Below, one piece after another: positions 33,586 to 42,585 of a DNA stretch of 64,000 bases. Position 1 is the first letter of the stretch. Each line of letters starts with the position of its first letter. The DNA is from JBGPGW01 sp046349515 (GTDB taxonomy: Bacteria; Pseudomonadota; Alphaproteobacteria; CADEGL01), in the NCBI GenBank assembly GCA_046349515.1, contig JAXMCE010000003.1, forward strand, positions 248,001-312,000. Reading direction: 5' to 3'. The notes under the pieces are model-generated. The model saw only the letters and a program-made list of their open reading frames with translations, was not told the origin of the DNA and ran no database searches. The position numbers and the translations under genes are program-made.

Positions 33586-34665
33586 CTACGCGTCCTTCCC
33601 CGTGTAGCCCTTGAAGGCCGGATCCGAGTTCTTCTGGTGGCCCGGCATCGAGATGCGGAATTTGCACATCTTGTCGCCGCGCGTCTTGATGGCCTCGAAT
33701 TGCACGATCATGTCCGGGTGGTAGCGCCGGTAATAGGTCGGGTGCAGCTCGTAGTCGTAGAGATAGCCGAGGTCGAGCGCGCGCTTGCCGAGTCCCTCCC
33801 ATGCCGAGGCATAGGGGCACTGCGTGCAGTCCTGGTGCCAGGTGCCCTCGTTCAGGAGGCCCGGCTTGAACTTCCAGATCGAGATGAGCTGCCCGTCCCA
33901 GTGCTCCATGAGCGTCTTGACGTTGAGCTCCCACCCGGCCGCGGTGTGGGCGGCCTTCTGGCGATCGGCGCGTTCGAAGGCGAGGGCGCGCACATGCTCG
34001 CGAAGCGCCGCTTCGCCCAGCATGTCGAGCTGTTTCGTCTCCTCGTCCGCGCAGAAGAAGTAGAGGGCGCCGTTGTTCATCGAGGTGCGGCGCGCGACCT
34101 CGACCGATTCCTTGAGGCGGTCGAAGAGCTTCGAGTGAACCGGACCGCGCGGGCCGTCCTTGGCGGTCGGCGCCGTGATCGTGAAGGTCCACGGCCGCTT
34201 CAGGTCGAGTTTCGAGGTATCGAAGGCGATCTTGACGCCGAGCCCTTTGGCGATTCCCGGCAGCACCCCGTCGTAGTAAAGGCGCGCGAGGCGCACGCCG
34301 TCCTCGTACTCGCGCCAGCGCGACCAGTCGGGTGAATCGCGAAAGGTGATGGTGACCGAGCGGTCATTGCCCTCGATCGTGCCGGATCCCGTTTCGGTCA
34401 GCATGTGGAGGTCGGCCATGTCCCACTGCTCGACGATGGCGCGTGCCGTCGCCTTGGCCCGCTTCTTCTTGAGCTTGTCGCGGATGAGGTCCGCGCGGTA
34501 CTGGCCGTAGCGGTTGAGCGCCTTCATCGCGACCTTCTCGCCCTTGTCCATGAAGCGCTTCAACGGCCCGCCGCCGAAATGGCGATGGAACATGGCCTGG
34601 AATTTGAGGAGATCGCTGCAGCTCGACAGTACGCCTCCGCGATCAACCCGTTCGTCGAATCCCAT
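33586..34665 (-). CDS. Putative L-2-amino-thiazoline-4-carboxylate hydrolase (ATC hydrolase)-like protein
   Basis: The 359-residue protein is unlike its neighbours. The C-terminal part carries CTQCPYA (280-286), a Y-x-Y-E segment and GDKMCKF (330-336), which recall the ATC-hydrolase family, where C-x2-C and GD-x2-C-x-F are hallmarks. That assignment is from memory of the family and moderate only. A basic helical region (RDKLKKKRAKATARA) is near 62-76. It is 72 bases downstream of a Rieske oxygenase gene on the same strand, so it probably hydrolyses a product or relative of that enzyme's substrate. It could also be an uncharacterised family. Confidence 0.7.
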   Translation of the reverse strand: MGFDERVDRGGVLSSCSDLLKFQAMFHRHFGGGPLKRFMDKGEKVAMKALNRYGQYRADLIRDKLKKKRAKATARAIVEQWDMADLHMLTETGSGTIEGNDRSVTITFRDSPDWSRWREYEDGVRLARLYYDGVLPGIAKGLGVKIAFDTSKLDLKRPWTFTITAPTAKDGPRGPVHSKLFDRLKESVEVARRTSMNNGALYFFCADEETKQLDMLGEAALREHVRALAFERADRQKAAHTAAGWELNVKTLMEHWDGQLISIWKFKPGLLNEGTWHQDCTQCPYASAWEGLGKRALDLGYLYDYELHPTYYRRYHPDMIVQFEAIKTRGDKMCKFRISMPGHQKNSDPAFKGYTGKDA

Positions 34666-34737
34666 TCGTCAGTCCTCCTCGGTACTCTGCTCTAAGGTCA
34701 GCGATGATGAGCGGCGCGCGCCCGCTCGAGGGAGCGT

Positions 34738-35952
34738 TCAGGCCGCGCGCGCATTGGCGCGAACGCCGTCTGGCTTGTGCGCGGTGGTGGTGACGCCGAA
34801 GATCTGGTCGAGCCACCAGTTGTGCAGCCAGTTGATGCCGATCTCCTCCTGGCTGAGCCGTCCCGGCACTGCCTGCGGGGAGGCGAGGCCACGCTGCACC
34901 GCCTCCTCGATCGCGTTGTCCTCGTCGGTCGAGACATCGAGCCGGTCGTAGTAGCGCTGGGCCACCTTGGCGAAGTCAGGGCGCTTCGCCGCATCCTTGT
35001 GGAAGAAGGAATTGACGACGAGCTTCGAGCGGTTGGGCGCGAGCGGGTAGACCTCGAGCGCCCAGCCGCCGTCGATGCAGAAGCCGAAGCAGACATGCGG
35101 GTAGACCGTCGGATGGTAGCTGCCGTTCTTGAGACGTCCCTTGAGCGTCGGGACCGCATCGAAGCCGGGCGGGCCGTCGACCCCGCCGACCATGAGGCGC
35201 GTGCCCGCATGCTCGCAGTACGAGCCCACCCAATAGCCCGTGCCATGCTCGTAGATGGCGGGGGCGGCGTATTTCTCCGAGATGTCGAGGAGCGTCTTCG
35301 GGTGCACGGTGCGGATGTGCGCCTCGTCGTTGAAGTTCTCGATGATGATCTTCCAATTGCAGGCCAGCTCGTATTCGCGCCGGCGCGTGCAGGTCCAGTC
35401 CTCGAGGCCGTAGGAGGCGACGAGTTCCGGCAGGTCGTCGAGCCATTCCATGAGGCTCGGGCCCGAATCCGACGGATTCAAGAACATGAACCCGGCCCAG
35501 GTCTCGAGCCGGATCGGGATGAGGCCATTTTTCGCCTTGTCGAAATCCTTCGTCGCCTCCATGCCGGCGGCACCGACGAGCTTGCCGTCGAGGCCGTAGG
35601 CCCAGCCGTGATAGGGACATTTGAGCGCGGCCTTGCAGTTGCCGTCGCCGGCGCGGACGATCTCGGCCCCGCGGTGGCGGCAGAAATTGGCGAAAGCCCG
35701 AACCTTGCCGTCGCGCCCGCGGAGGATGATGACCGGCGTCCCCGCATAGTCGAAGGCCGCGTAGTCGCCCGGTTTCGGCACCCGGTCGACATGTCCGACA
35801 TAGCCCCAGGACCGCTTGAAGATGCGCTCGATCTCGAGGTCGAACCATTCCTTGGAGGTGTAGCACCAGGGCGGCAGCGTCTCGGCTTCGAGCGCGTGGC
35901 GGCGGACGCGGTTGAAGTGGCGGGCATCGAGAACGTTATCCGGCTGGTGCAT
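34738..35952 (-). CDS. Rieske non-heme iron oxygenase, alpha subunit (2 of 3)
   Basis: This 404-residue Rieske oxygenase binds its cluster through C91-x-H93 and C112-x2-H115, and its iron through H212 and H217 in NDEAHIRTVH. It resembles the gene at 30773 (PPWCYTS and GLDGKLVGA segments) but is clearly a separate paralog. It is followed on the same strand by the ATC-hydrolase-like gene and is divergent from the ChrA-type gene. No reductase or beta subunit is adjacent, so the protein is probably a homotrimeric alpha-only oxygenase served by a shared reductase (inference). Confidence 0.92.
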   Translation of the reverse strand: MHQPDNVLDARHFNRVRRHALEAETLPPWCYTSKEWFDLEIERIFKRSWGYVGHVDRVPKPGDYAAFDYAGTPVIILRGRDGKVRAFANFCRHRGAEIVRAGDGNCKAALKCPYHGWAYGLDGKLVGAAGMEATKDFDKAKNGLIPIRLETWAGFMFLNPSDSGPSLMEWLDDLPELVASYGLEDWTCTRRREYELACNWKIIIENFNDEAHIRTVHPKTLLDISEKYAAPAIYEHGTGYWVGSYCEHAGTRLMVGGVDGPPGFDAVPTLKGRLKNGSYHPTVYPHVCFGFCIDGGWALEVYPLAPNRSKLVVNSFFHKDAAKRPDFAKVAQRYYDRLDVSTDEDNAIEEAVQRGLASPQAVPGRLSQEEIGINWLHNWWLDQIFGVTTTAHKPDGVRANARAA

Positions 35953-36140
35953 GATCTTTCCCCGTGAGGCGGACGAACGGCCGATTTTAGCGGATCGGCA
36001 TGCCGAGTTCGAGGCGCTCCGGCACGGCCGGCCGCGCGAATTTCCGAGGGGCCGTCGAGGGGGCTGATGGATGGTGCCGCCCTCGTCGAAAACCTCTACG
36101 AATGGTCTCGAAAGAACGTTCCGTCGAATGCGAGGGGTGG

Positions 36141-37565
36141 ATGGGTGTCTCCGAGACCACGCCGGCGTCGACGCCCGGTCATGCGCAAGGCGCGGCCGAC
36201 CATGGCATCGGCTTCCGCGAGGCGGTCTGGGTTTGGGCGCGGATCGCCGCTTTGAGCTTCGGCGGGCCGGCGGGTCAGATCGCCGTCATGCACCGCATCC
36301 TCGTCGAGGAGAAGCGCTGGATCGGCGAGGGGCGGTTTCTCCATGCGCTCAACTACTGCATGCTGCTTCCGGGGCCGGAGGCGCAGCAGTTGGCCACCTA
36401 CATCGGCTGGCTTCTCCACAAGACGCGGGGCGGCCTCATTGCCGGCACCTTGTTCGTTCTGCCCGGCTTCGCGGCGATCATGGTCCTCAGCTGGCTCTAC
36501 GCAAGTTTGGGCCAGGTGCCGCTCGTCCAGGCGCTCTTCTTCGGCCTCAAGGCCGCCGTGCTCGCGATCGTCGTCGAAGCCGTCATGCGCGTCGGCCGTC
36601 GCGCCCTCAGGAACAACACGATGGTGGCGCTCGCGGCGGCCGCCTTCATCGCGATCTTCGTCTTCAACCTTGCCTTTCCCGTCATCATCTTCGGTGCCGC
36701 CGCGATCGGGCTCATGGGGGCGGCGATGGGGCTTCCGGCCTTCGGCCTTTCCCTCGCGCACGGAAAGGGCGACGCGCGGGCGAGCGAACCCGCTCTCCTC
36801 GATCGCTACCTCGACAGCCATAGGCCGGATCACATGACGCCGTCGGCCGCTCGCGCCGTTCGCGTGGCGGCGCTCTGGCTCGTGCTCTGGCTTGGTCCTG
36901 TCGTCGTGCTGCTCCTCGCCTTTGGCGCGGATGACATCTTCACGACCATCGCTGTCTTCTTCAGCAAGATGGCGGTGGTGACCTTTGGCGGCGCCTATGC
37001 CGTCCTGGCCTATGTCGCGCAGCAGGCCGTCGAGCACTACGGCTGGCTCGCGCCCGGCGAGATGCTCGACGGTCTCGGCATGGCCGAGACAACCCCCGGT
37101 CCGCTCATCATGGTGCTGCAATTCGTCGGGTTCATGGGCGCGTTCCGCGCGCCGGGGGCGCTTGATCCGCTGCTCGCGGGCACGCTCGGCGGGATCCTTG
37201 CGACCTGGGTGACCTTCGCGCCGTGCTTCCTCTGGATCTTCCTCGGCGCTCCCTATGTCGAATGGCTCCGCGGCAATCGCGTGCTCAGCGCCGCGCTGGC
37301 CGCGATCACGGCGGCCGTCGTGGGCGTGATCCTCAATCTCGCGGTCTGGTTCGCGCTCCACGTTCTGTTCGCGGAGCTCCGGCCGATCCGCGCATACGGC
37401 ATGAGCCTCGACGTTCCGGTCTGGCAGACGATTCAGTGGCCGTCATTGGCTTTCACCGCGGCGGCGATGCTGGCGATCTTCCGCTTGCGGATCGGGATGA
37501 TCCCGACGCTTGCCGGTGCTGCCGTCATCGGCGTGGCCTATCATGTCCTCGCCCGCGGCCTATGA
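36141..37565 (+). CDS. chrA: Chromate transporter family protein (ChrA, long-chain form)
   Basis: The 474-residue membrane protein has two homologous halves. The first has FGGPAGQIAVMH with PGPEAQQLATYIG, and the second has FGGAYAVLAYVAQ with ETTPGPLIM, the CHR-family signatures. ChrA proteins export chromate by proton antiport. The ATG at 36141 follows GAGGGG; an earlier ATG at 36102 would add 13 residues. It stands alone, divergent from the Rieske gene and convergent with the TIM-barrel gene. The natural substrate of chromosomal ChrA homologues is often unclear. Confidence 0.92.
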   Translation: MGVSETTPASTPGHAQGAADHGIGFREAVWVWARIAALSFGGPAGQIAVMHRILVEEKRWIGEGRFLHALNYCMLLPGPEAQQLATYIGWLLHKTRGGLIAGTLFVLPGFAAIMVLSWLYASLGQVPLVQALFFGLKAAVLAIVVEAVMRVGRRALRNNTMVALAAAAFIAIFVFNLAFPVIIFGAAAIGLMGAAMGLPAFGLSLAHGKGDARASEPALLDRYLDSHRPDHMTPSAARAVRVAALWLVLWLGPVVVLLLAFGADDIFTTIAVFFSKMAVVTFGGAYAVLAYVAQQAVEHYGWLAPGEMLDGLGMAETTPGPLIMVLQFVGFMGAFRAPGALDPLLAGTLGGILATWVTFAPCFLWIFLGAPYVEWLRGNRVLSAALAAITAAVVGVILNLAVWFALHVLFAELRPIRAYGMSLDVPVWQTIQWPSLAFTAAAMLAIFRLRIGMIPTLAGAAVIGVAYHVLARGL

Positions 37566-37611
37566 GTGGGCAAGGACGGGCTGACGTCGCGACGCTCGCC
37601 GCGCCTCCGCG

Positions 37612-38460
37612 TCAGGTGCTGGCCTTCTGCAGCCCGTCCCAGATGCTCTCGACGCGCTTCCGTATGATGAGTGCTTCCTCCCACCGATCCGAGAGCTCGT
37701 AGCCGTCCTTCCCCGTGATCGCGTATTCGGGCGGGCCCAGCTCGCAGAGGAAGATGAGCGTGTCGTCGGGCTTCGCGCGCTTCAGCCACCCCCGCATGCC
37801 GTACTCCCACCAGTGGGCGAAGACGTCGAACCACTTCTGGTTCTGGGGGAAGGTGATCTGCACCTGGACCTGCTCGCGGCTCGCGATGCGTCCCTGGAAG
37901 GAATCGCAGCGGTCGAGGATCCGGTACATCAACTTGTTGTCGTCCTCGCTGATGGGATAGCGGAACTCGCGGTCGACGAGGAAGTGCGAAAGGTCGCCGC
38001 AGAGCCTCAGCTCGGGGATCGCATCGACGAGGCGCAGCGTGTCGAAGAGATCGTTGGTGAGGCACGCCCGGTGCGTCTCGTAGAGGATCGGCATGCCCTC
38101 CTGCCGCGCCATGGCGAGGCGCTCTCGGATGACGCCGATCATGCCGTCGACCGAGATCGGCATGAGCTGGTCGATGATGTTGACGTATTGCGACCCCATG
38201 TCTTTCGCGAAGTGGAGCACGGGGCGCAGGTCTTCGATCGTGCGCGGGAAGGCGTTCAAGAGGCATCCGAGCTTGTGCTTCTTGAAGAGCGGCACGGCCT
38301 TCTTGGCCTTGTCGAGGTCGCCCGCCGCGAGGTCGATACAGACGCCCTTGTAGCCGGCCTCGGCGATCATCGCGAAGCTTTCCTCCATGGTGCGCTCCTT
38401 GCCGTCCGGCCGGCGGAGCTCCATGGCCCAGAGCGATTGGTAGATGTCGAGTTTCGGCAC
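37612..38460 (-). CDS. Sugar phosphate isomerase/epimerase family protein (xylose isomerase-like TIM barrel)
   Basis: This 282-residue TIM-barrel protein belongs to the AP-endonuclease-2/xylose-isomerase-like superfamily. Strand-end motifs such as GVCIDLA near 35-41, LYETHRACL near 146-154 and GDLSHFLVD near 178-186 provide acidic and histidine metal ligands. The family includes sugar and inositol isomerases, hydroxypyruvate isomerase and epimerases. It is monocistronic here, divergent from queC by about 70 bases and convergent with chrA. Specific substrate unknown. Confidence 0.85.
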   Translation of the reverse strand: MPKLDIYQSLWAMELRRPDGKERTMEESFAMIAEAGYKGVCIDLAAGDLDKAKKAVPLFKKHKLGCLLNAFPRTIEDLRPVLHFAKDMGSQYVNIIDQLMPISVDGMIGVIRERLAMARQEGMPILYETHRACLTNDLFDTLRLVDAIPELRLCGDLSHFLVDREFRYPISEDDNKLMYRILDRCDSFQGRIASREQVQVQITFPQNQKWFDVFAHWWEYGMRGWLKRAKPDDTLIFLCELGPPEYAITGKDGYELSDRWEEALIIRKRVESIWDGLQKAST

Positions 38461-38531
38461 GGCGATCCTCCCCTGGTGTCGCGACCCCGGGGCACTATAC
38501 AGAGAGGGTCGAGGGTGAGGGAGTTGGAACC

Positions 38532-39236
38532 ATGGCGGGTGATGGGGGTCGGGCGCTGGTGTTGTTTTCGGGCGGGCAGGATTCGACGACCTGCCTTGCC
38601 TGGGCGCTCGGAGAGTTCGAGACGGTCGAGACCGTCGGCTTCGCCTATGGTCAGCGGCACGCGGTCGAGTTGGACTGCCGGCCTGCGATCCGCGATGGCG
38701 TGGCTGGCCTGTCCGAGCGCTGGCGGGCAGGGCTCGGGCCCGATCACGTTATCGATCTCGCGGTTCTCGGTGCGGTGAGCGAGACGGCCCTGACCCGCGA
38801 GGCGGAAATCCGGATGACGGAGGCGGGGCTGCCCTCGACCTTCGTACCCGGGCGCAACCTCCTGTTCTTCACCTTCGCCGCCGCTTTGGCCTACCGGCGC
38901 GGCATCAAGAATCTCGTCGGTGGCATGTGCGAGACGGATTACTCGGGCTATCCCGACTGCCGCGACGACACGATCAAGGCGCTCCAAGTGGCGCTCACGC
39001 TCGGCATGGACAGGCGATTCGTACTTCACACGCCGCTCATGTGGACCGACAAGGCGGGGACCTGGCGGATGGCGGAATCGCTCGGCGGCGATGGGTTCAT
39101 CGAACTCGTGCGCACGAAGACGCACAGTTGCTACAAGGGCGACCGATCGAGGCTCAACGACTGGGGCTATGGCTGCGGTGCCTGCCCTGCCTGCGAGCTT
39201 CGGGCGCGGGGCTGGGAGGCTTACGCGCGGCGCTGA
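38532..39236 (+). CDS. queC: 7-cyano-7-deazaguanine synthase QueC
   Basis: The 234-residue enzyme converts 7-carboxy-7-deazaguanine to preQ0 with ATP and ammonia, a step of queuosine synthesis. The PP-loop SGGQDS is at 13-18 and the zinc site uses C200, C215, C218 and C221 (GYGCGACPAC). Length and motifs are normal. It is an orphan here: queD, queE and queF are not in the window. The stop is 2 bases from the stop of the convergent desaturase gene. I find no preQ1 riboswitch-like structure in the short leader. Confidence 0.95.
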   Translation: MAGDGGRALVLFSGGQDSTTCLAWALGEFETVETVGFAYGQRHAVELDCRPAIRDGVAGLSERWRAGLGPDHVIDLAVLGAVSETALTREAEIRMTEAGLPSTFVPGRNLLFFTFAAALAYRRGIKNLVGGMCETDYSGYPDCRDDTIKALQVALTLGMDRRFVLHTPLMWTDKAGTWRMAESLGGDGFIELVRTKTHSCYKGDRSRLNDWGYGCGACPACELRARGWEAYARR

Positions 39237-39238
39237 GC

Positions 39239-40225
39239 TTATTCGGCGGCGACGGCGACCGGGGGATTGCGCGAGCCGCCGGCCGCGAAGGGCAGGGCCC
39301 AGGTGTCTTCCGGTCCCCGGCGCGCCGCGCGGATGACGGCGGCCGATGTCTCGAAGTAGCCCGCCTTCGGCAACGGACGGCCGAGCCGCGCCTCGATCAC
39401 GCGATGGAGTTCCGGCAGCGCGTGGAACGGCACGCCGGGGAAGGTGTGGTGCGCCGCGTGGTACGGCATGTTCCACAGCGCCCAACGCACGAACCACGGC
39501 ACGTCGAGCGTGCGCGTGTTCTTCGTCGTGTCGAGCCCGCCATCCTCGAGTCCGAGATGCTCGCCGAGATTCTGGAACTGGTGGAGCGGCTTCGTCGCGA
39601 ACATGGGCAGCAGCCACAGGGTGACGGCGATCCAACTTTCGAACCACACGGACAGCGCCGCGACGGCAAGATAGGCGGCGAGGTGACCGCGGTGCTCCCA
39701 CAGCGCATAGCGCCGCTGGCGCTCGGTCAGCCAATGCGCGTAGCCCGGGATCGTCCAGCAGTAGGCCCAAAAATTCTGGAGGCGGTAGTACCAGTAGCCG
39801 ATGCCCGAGAGAAGGAAGAGATAGCTGCCGAGCGTGTACTTGCCGCGCTGGAGAAGTTCGGCGTCCTTCGTCCAATCGCCGGTGTAGCGGTGATGGGCGA
39901 AATGGAACCACGCTTCCCACCACGCGGGATAGATCTGCATGAAGCCGGTGAAGCGCCGCACGGCGTCATTGAGCCAGCGCGAGCGGAACGCGGTCTGGTG
40001 GTTGCATTCGTGCTGGGTCGCGAAGAGCGCGTTCAGGAGATAGCCGTGGACGATGAAGATCGGCACGCCCCACCAGCTGCCCCAGGTGAGCCAGAGGGCA
40101 TAGCCGCCAAGACCGAGGGCGGAGAGGTGGCTCGCGAGCTGGGCCAAGCCCTTGGCGTCCGAGCGCTGCGCCAGCGCCTTCAGCGTCTTCGGGTCGATGA
40201 GATCGGTGCGTGAGACCCAGTCCAT
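39239..40225 (-). CDS. Fatty acid desaturase family protein
   Basis: This is a 328-residue membrane di-iron enzyme. Histidine boxes HECNH (72-76), HFAHH (108-112) and HAAHH (about residue 257) are intact, with hydrophobic segments between them. The family includes acyl-lipid desaturases, alkane hydroxylases and carotenoid or choline-type oxygenases, so the substrate may not be a fatty acid. The ATG at 40225 is preferred over an upstream start lying inside the promoter region. It is divergent from a LysR regulator with operator-like palindromes between them, so it is likely a LysR target. Confidence 0.9.
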   Translation of the reverse strand: MDWVSRTDLIDPKTLKALAQRSDAKGLAQLASHLSALGLGGYALWLTWGSWWGVPIFIVHGYLLNALFATQHECNHQTAFRSRWLNDAVRRFTGFMQIYPAWWEAWFHFAHHRYTGDWTKDAELLQRGKYTLGSYLFLLSGIGYWYYRLQNFWAYCWTIPGYAHWLTERQRRYALWEHRGHLAAYLAVAALSVWFESWIAVTLWLLPMFATKPLHQFQNLGEHLGLEDGGLDTTKNTRTLDVPWFVRWALWNMPYHAAHHTFPGVPFHALPELHRVIEARLGRPLPKAGYFETSAAVIRAARRGPEDTWALPFAAGGSRNPPVAVAAE

Positions 40226-40263
40226 GGTCGTCCTCGAGCGTGTTTCTGTCGATCGGGAGACTA

Positions 40264-40320
40264 TTATCGGAATACGATAAAGGTAAATGAACATGGAAAT
40301 ATAGACCTATTAGTTCTAAT
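40264..40320. promoter_or_regulatory. LysR-type operator region between desaturase and lysR genes
   Basis: TTATCG-N5-CGATAA (40264-40280) fits the T-N11-A pattern of LysR boxes, and a second perfect inverted repeat ATTAG-TT-CTAAT lies at 40309-40320, just before the lysR start. The stretch is markedly A+T-rich compared with the flanking genes. The arrangement suits autoregulation and activation of the divergent desaturase. Confidence 0.65.
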
Positions 40321-40331
40321 GATATCGAACT

Positions 40332-41258
40332 ATGGCGAAACAGGCACCACGCTTTCGCGGAGCCTTGGGCGACGTCGATATCCGGCTTTTGCGCGTCTTC
40401 CGGGCGGTCGCCGAGGCGGGTGGCCTCGCGGCGGCCGAATCGGTCCTCAATGTCGGGCGCTCGACCATCAGCATGCAGATCGCCGATCTCGAGGCGCGGC
40501 TCGGCATGCGCCTCTGCCGCCGGGGCCGGGGCGGATTCGCGCTGACAGAGCAGGGCGAGGTCGTGCACGCCGCGACCATGAAGCTCCTCGCGTCTCTCGA
40601 GGACTTCCGGGCCGAGGTCAACGCGTCAGAGGCACGCCTCACCGGCGCCCTCAATGTCGGCTTCGTCGAGCACAGCATCCGCCATCCGGGCTTTCGCCTC
40701 GATGAGGCGCTGGCCCGCTTCCGGAACCGCGCGCCGGAGGTCCACATCTCTCTCCAGGCCCGGAACGTGCAGGACATCGAGGACGCGGTCATCCACGGCC
40801 GGCTCCATGTGGGCATCATCATCCTCCACCGCCGCCGCGCTGGGCTCGTCTATCGCGATCTCATCTCGGAAGTGCAGGGGCCGTTCTGCGCGCGGTCCCA
40901 TCCGCTCTTCGCGCGCGCGGACGAGACGATCACCTTGAAGGACATCGCGGCCCACGACTATGTCGGCCGCGGCTATGTCGACGAGTCGCGGGCGCGTCAG
41001 CAGTATCTCGGGCGCGTGCCCTCGGCGACCGCGCACAACCTCGAGGCGGTGATGATCCTGGTGCTCACCGGCCGCTACATCGGCATCATGCCGACCGACT
41101 TCGCCGAGGAATGGGTTCGGCGCGGCGAGATCCGCATGATCGCGCCCGCGCGCACCGCTTATCGGCGCGAGTTCACGGTGATCATGCGGAAAGGCATCCA
41201 GCCCACGCCCGTCGTCACCGCGTTTCTCGCGGATCTCTACGCCGCGCACCCGGGCTAA
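40332..41258 (+). CDS. LysR-family transcriptional regulator
   Basis: This 308-residue regulator has an N-terminal winged helix-turn-helix (about 16-75, with AAESVLNVGRSTISMQI as the recognition core) and a periplasmic-binding-like effector domain. It is divergent from the desaturase gene across a palindrome-rich spacer, and its last 4 bases overlap the end of the convergent Rieske gene. The likely targets are the desaturase and possibly the oxygenase. The effector is unknown. Confidence 0.93.
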   Translation: MAKQAPRFRGALGDVDIRLLRVFRAVAEAGGLAAAESVLNVGRSTISMQIADLEARLGMRLCRRGRGGFALTEQGEVVHAATMKLLASLEDFRAEVNASEARLTGALNVGFVEHSIRHPGFRLDEALARFRNRAPEVHISLQARNVQDIEDAVIHGRLHVGIIILHRRRAGLVYRDLISEVQGPFCARSHPLFARADETITLKDIAAHDYVGRGYVDESRARQQYLGRVPSATAHNLEAVMILVLTGRYIGIMPTDFAEEWVRRGEIRMIAPARTAYRREFTVIMRKGIQPTPVVTAFLADLYAAHPG

Positions 41259-42430
41259 AGCGGCTGCCCTCCGATCCTGTCGACGATCCAGCGCCGGAAG
41301 GCGTGGACGATCGGCTCCATATGGGAAAGCCGGCCCGCACGCGCCAAGGGGGAGGACAGGCCCTGGTGCTGCTCCTCGGTCATGACGACATCTTCGTCCG
41401 TCGCCGTGTCGAGGCGGCGGTAGTAGGCCGGAACCACCGCGTCGAAATCAGGGCGTGCCCGTGTCTCCCTGTGGAAGAGATGCGCGAGGGTGAGCTCGGT
41501 CGAATCGGGAGCGAGGGGATTGATCGCGACATACCAGAGACAGTCGATGTTGCCGGCGAGCAGCGCGCAAGGGAAGGGATAGGCGAAATGCGATCCCTCC
41601 GCCGCGACGCCCGTGAGTCCGGGCATGGCCGGGAAGCCTTTGTCGGTCGGCAGGAGGGCGTTGCTGCCCGTGTGGCGTGAGACGATCGCCGCGTGCGACC
41701 GCCCGAAGTCGAGCCACACCGGCTCGCCCGGCGTCTCGCCATAGACACCTTTGCCCTTACCCGCCAAGGCTTCCATGCCCGGATCGTAATCGTTGCCGGC
41801 GATCGAGGCCGCGTGCACATACGGGATGTGGTACGACTCCATCAAATTCTCGGCATACACTTTCCAGTTGCACTTGACCGTCACGGCGGCGCGACGCGCG
41901 ACGATGAGCTGGTCGAGCGGGTACCCGTCGAACAATTTGCAGAAATCCCCGAGCGTCTCTTCGAACGGCGGGGCTGCTCTATCCAAAGAGAGAAAGAGAA
42001 ACGGACCCCAGACCGCCGAGCGAACGGGGTGGAGGCCGTAGTCGGCCTTCTCAAACCCCGTGGTGTGCTCCATCTGCGGCGCGCCCATGAGCTTGCCGTC
42101 GAGGCCGTAGACCCAGCCGTGATAGCCGCACTTGATGGCGCGCCGATTGCCATTGCCTGGTGGGACGAGCCGGCAGCCCCTGTGCCGGCACGTGTTGGCG
42201 AAGGCGCGAATGGCACCGTCCCGGTCGCGCAGCACCAGGACCGGCACGCCAGCGAGAGTGAGGCTCCAATAGTCGCCGGGATGTTCGAGCCGTGCGACAT
42301 CGCCCGCGAACAGCCAGGATTTGCCGAAGATGTGCTCCATCTCCGCCGCATAGGCCGCTTCGCTCGTATAGCTCGCGGGCGGCAACATCTCTGCTTCAAG
42401 GAGTGGCCGTGCTACGGCTTCGATCGACAT
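41255..42430 (-). CDS. Rieske non-heme iron oxygenase, alpha subunit (3 of 3)
   Basis: This 391-residue Rieske oxygenase has cluster ligands C81-x-H83 and C101-x2-H104 and iron ligands H201 and H206 in ESYHIPYVH. It is most like the gene at 30773 in the catalytic domain. The stop overlaps the end of the lysR gene. It is divergent from the kup pair, with 155 bases between. As for the other two, no electron-transfer partner is encoded nearby. Confidence 0.92.
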   Translation of the reverse strand: MSIEAVARPLLEAEMLPPASYTSEAAYAAEMEHIFGKSWLFAGDVARLEHPGDYWSLTLAGVPVLVLRDRDGAIRAFANTCRHRGCRLVPPGNGNRRAIKCGYHGWVYGLDGKLMGAPQMEHTTGFEKADYGLHPVRSAVWGPFLFLSLDRAAPPFEETLGDFCKLFDGYPLDQLIVARRAAVTVKCNWKVYAENLMESYHIPYVHAASIAGNDYDPGMEALAGKGKGVYGETPGEPVWLDFGRSHAAIVSRHTGSNALLPTDKGFPAMPGLTGVAAEGSHFAYPFPCALLAGNIDCLWYVAINPLAPDSTELTLAHLFHRETRARPDFDAVVPAYYRRLDTATDEDVVMTEEQHQGLSSPLARAGRLSHMEPIVHAFRRWIVDRIGGQPL

Positions 42431-42523
42431 GGGGCGTGCCCTTCGGTTGCTGGTTTAGAGATATTTCAATGATTTCAATAGGTTGACTTCAAAATGCCCG
42501 CCGGGGCCCGGTCGGAACGAATC

Positions 42524-42539
42524 GTTGCTGCAGTGCAAC
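42524..42539. promoter_or_regulatory. GTTGC-N6-GCAAC palindrome upstream of kup
   Basis: GTTGC (42524-42528), TGCAGT and GCAAC (42535-42539) form a perfect interrupted palindrome rich in TGC, 46 bases before the first kup gene. It resembles TGC-type boxes bound by PhaR-like polyhydroxybutyrate regulators in alphaproteobacteria, an analogy from memory only. It could serve kup, the divergent Rieske gene, or both. Confidence 0.4.
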
Positions 42540-42585
42540 ATGAAGTGATAAGATTTTTCCTGGTGCCGTCCGGCAGCCACCCCAC

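Noticed and set aside
38461..38531. Possible preQ1 riboswitch before queC
   Set aside because: The 71-base spacer shows no preQ1-type stem and A-rich tail; it looks like an ordinary divergent promoter.
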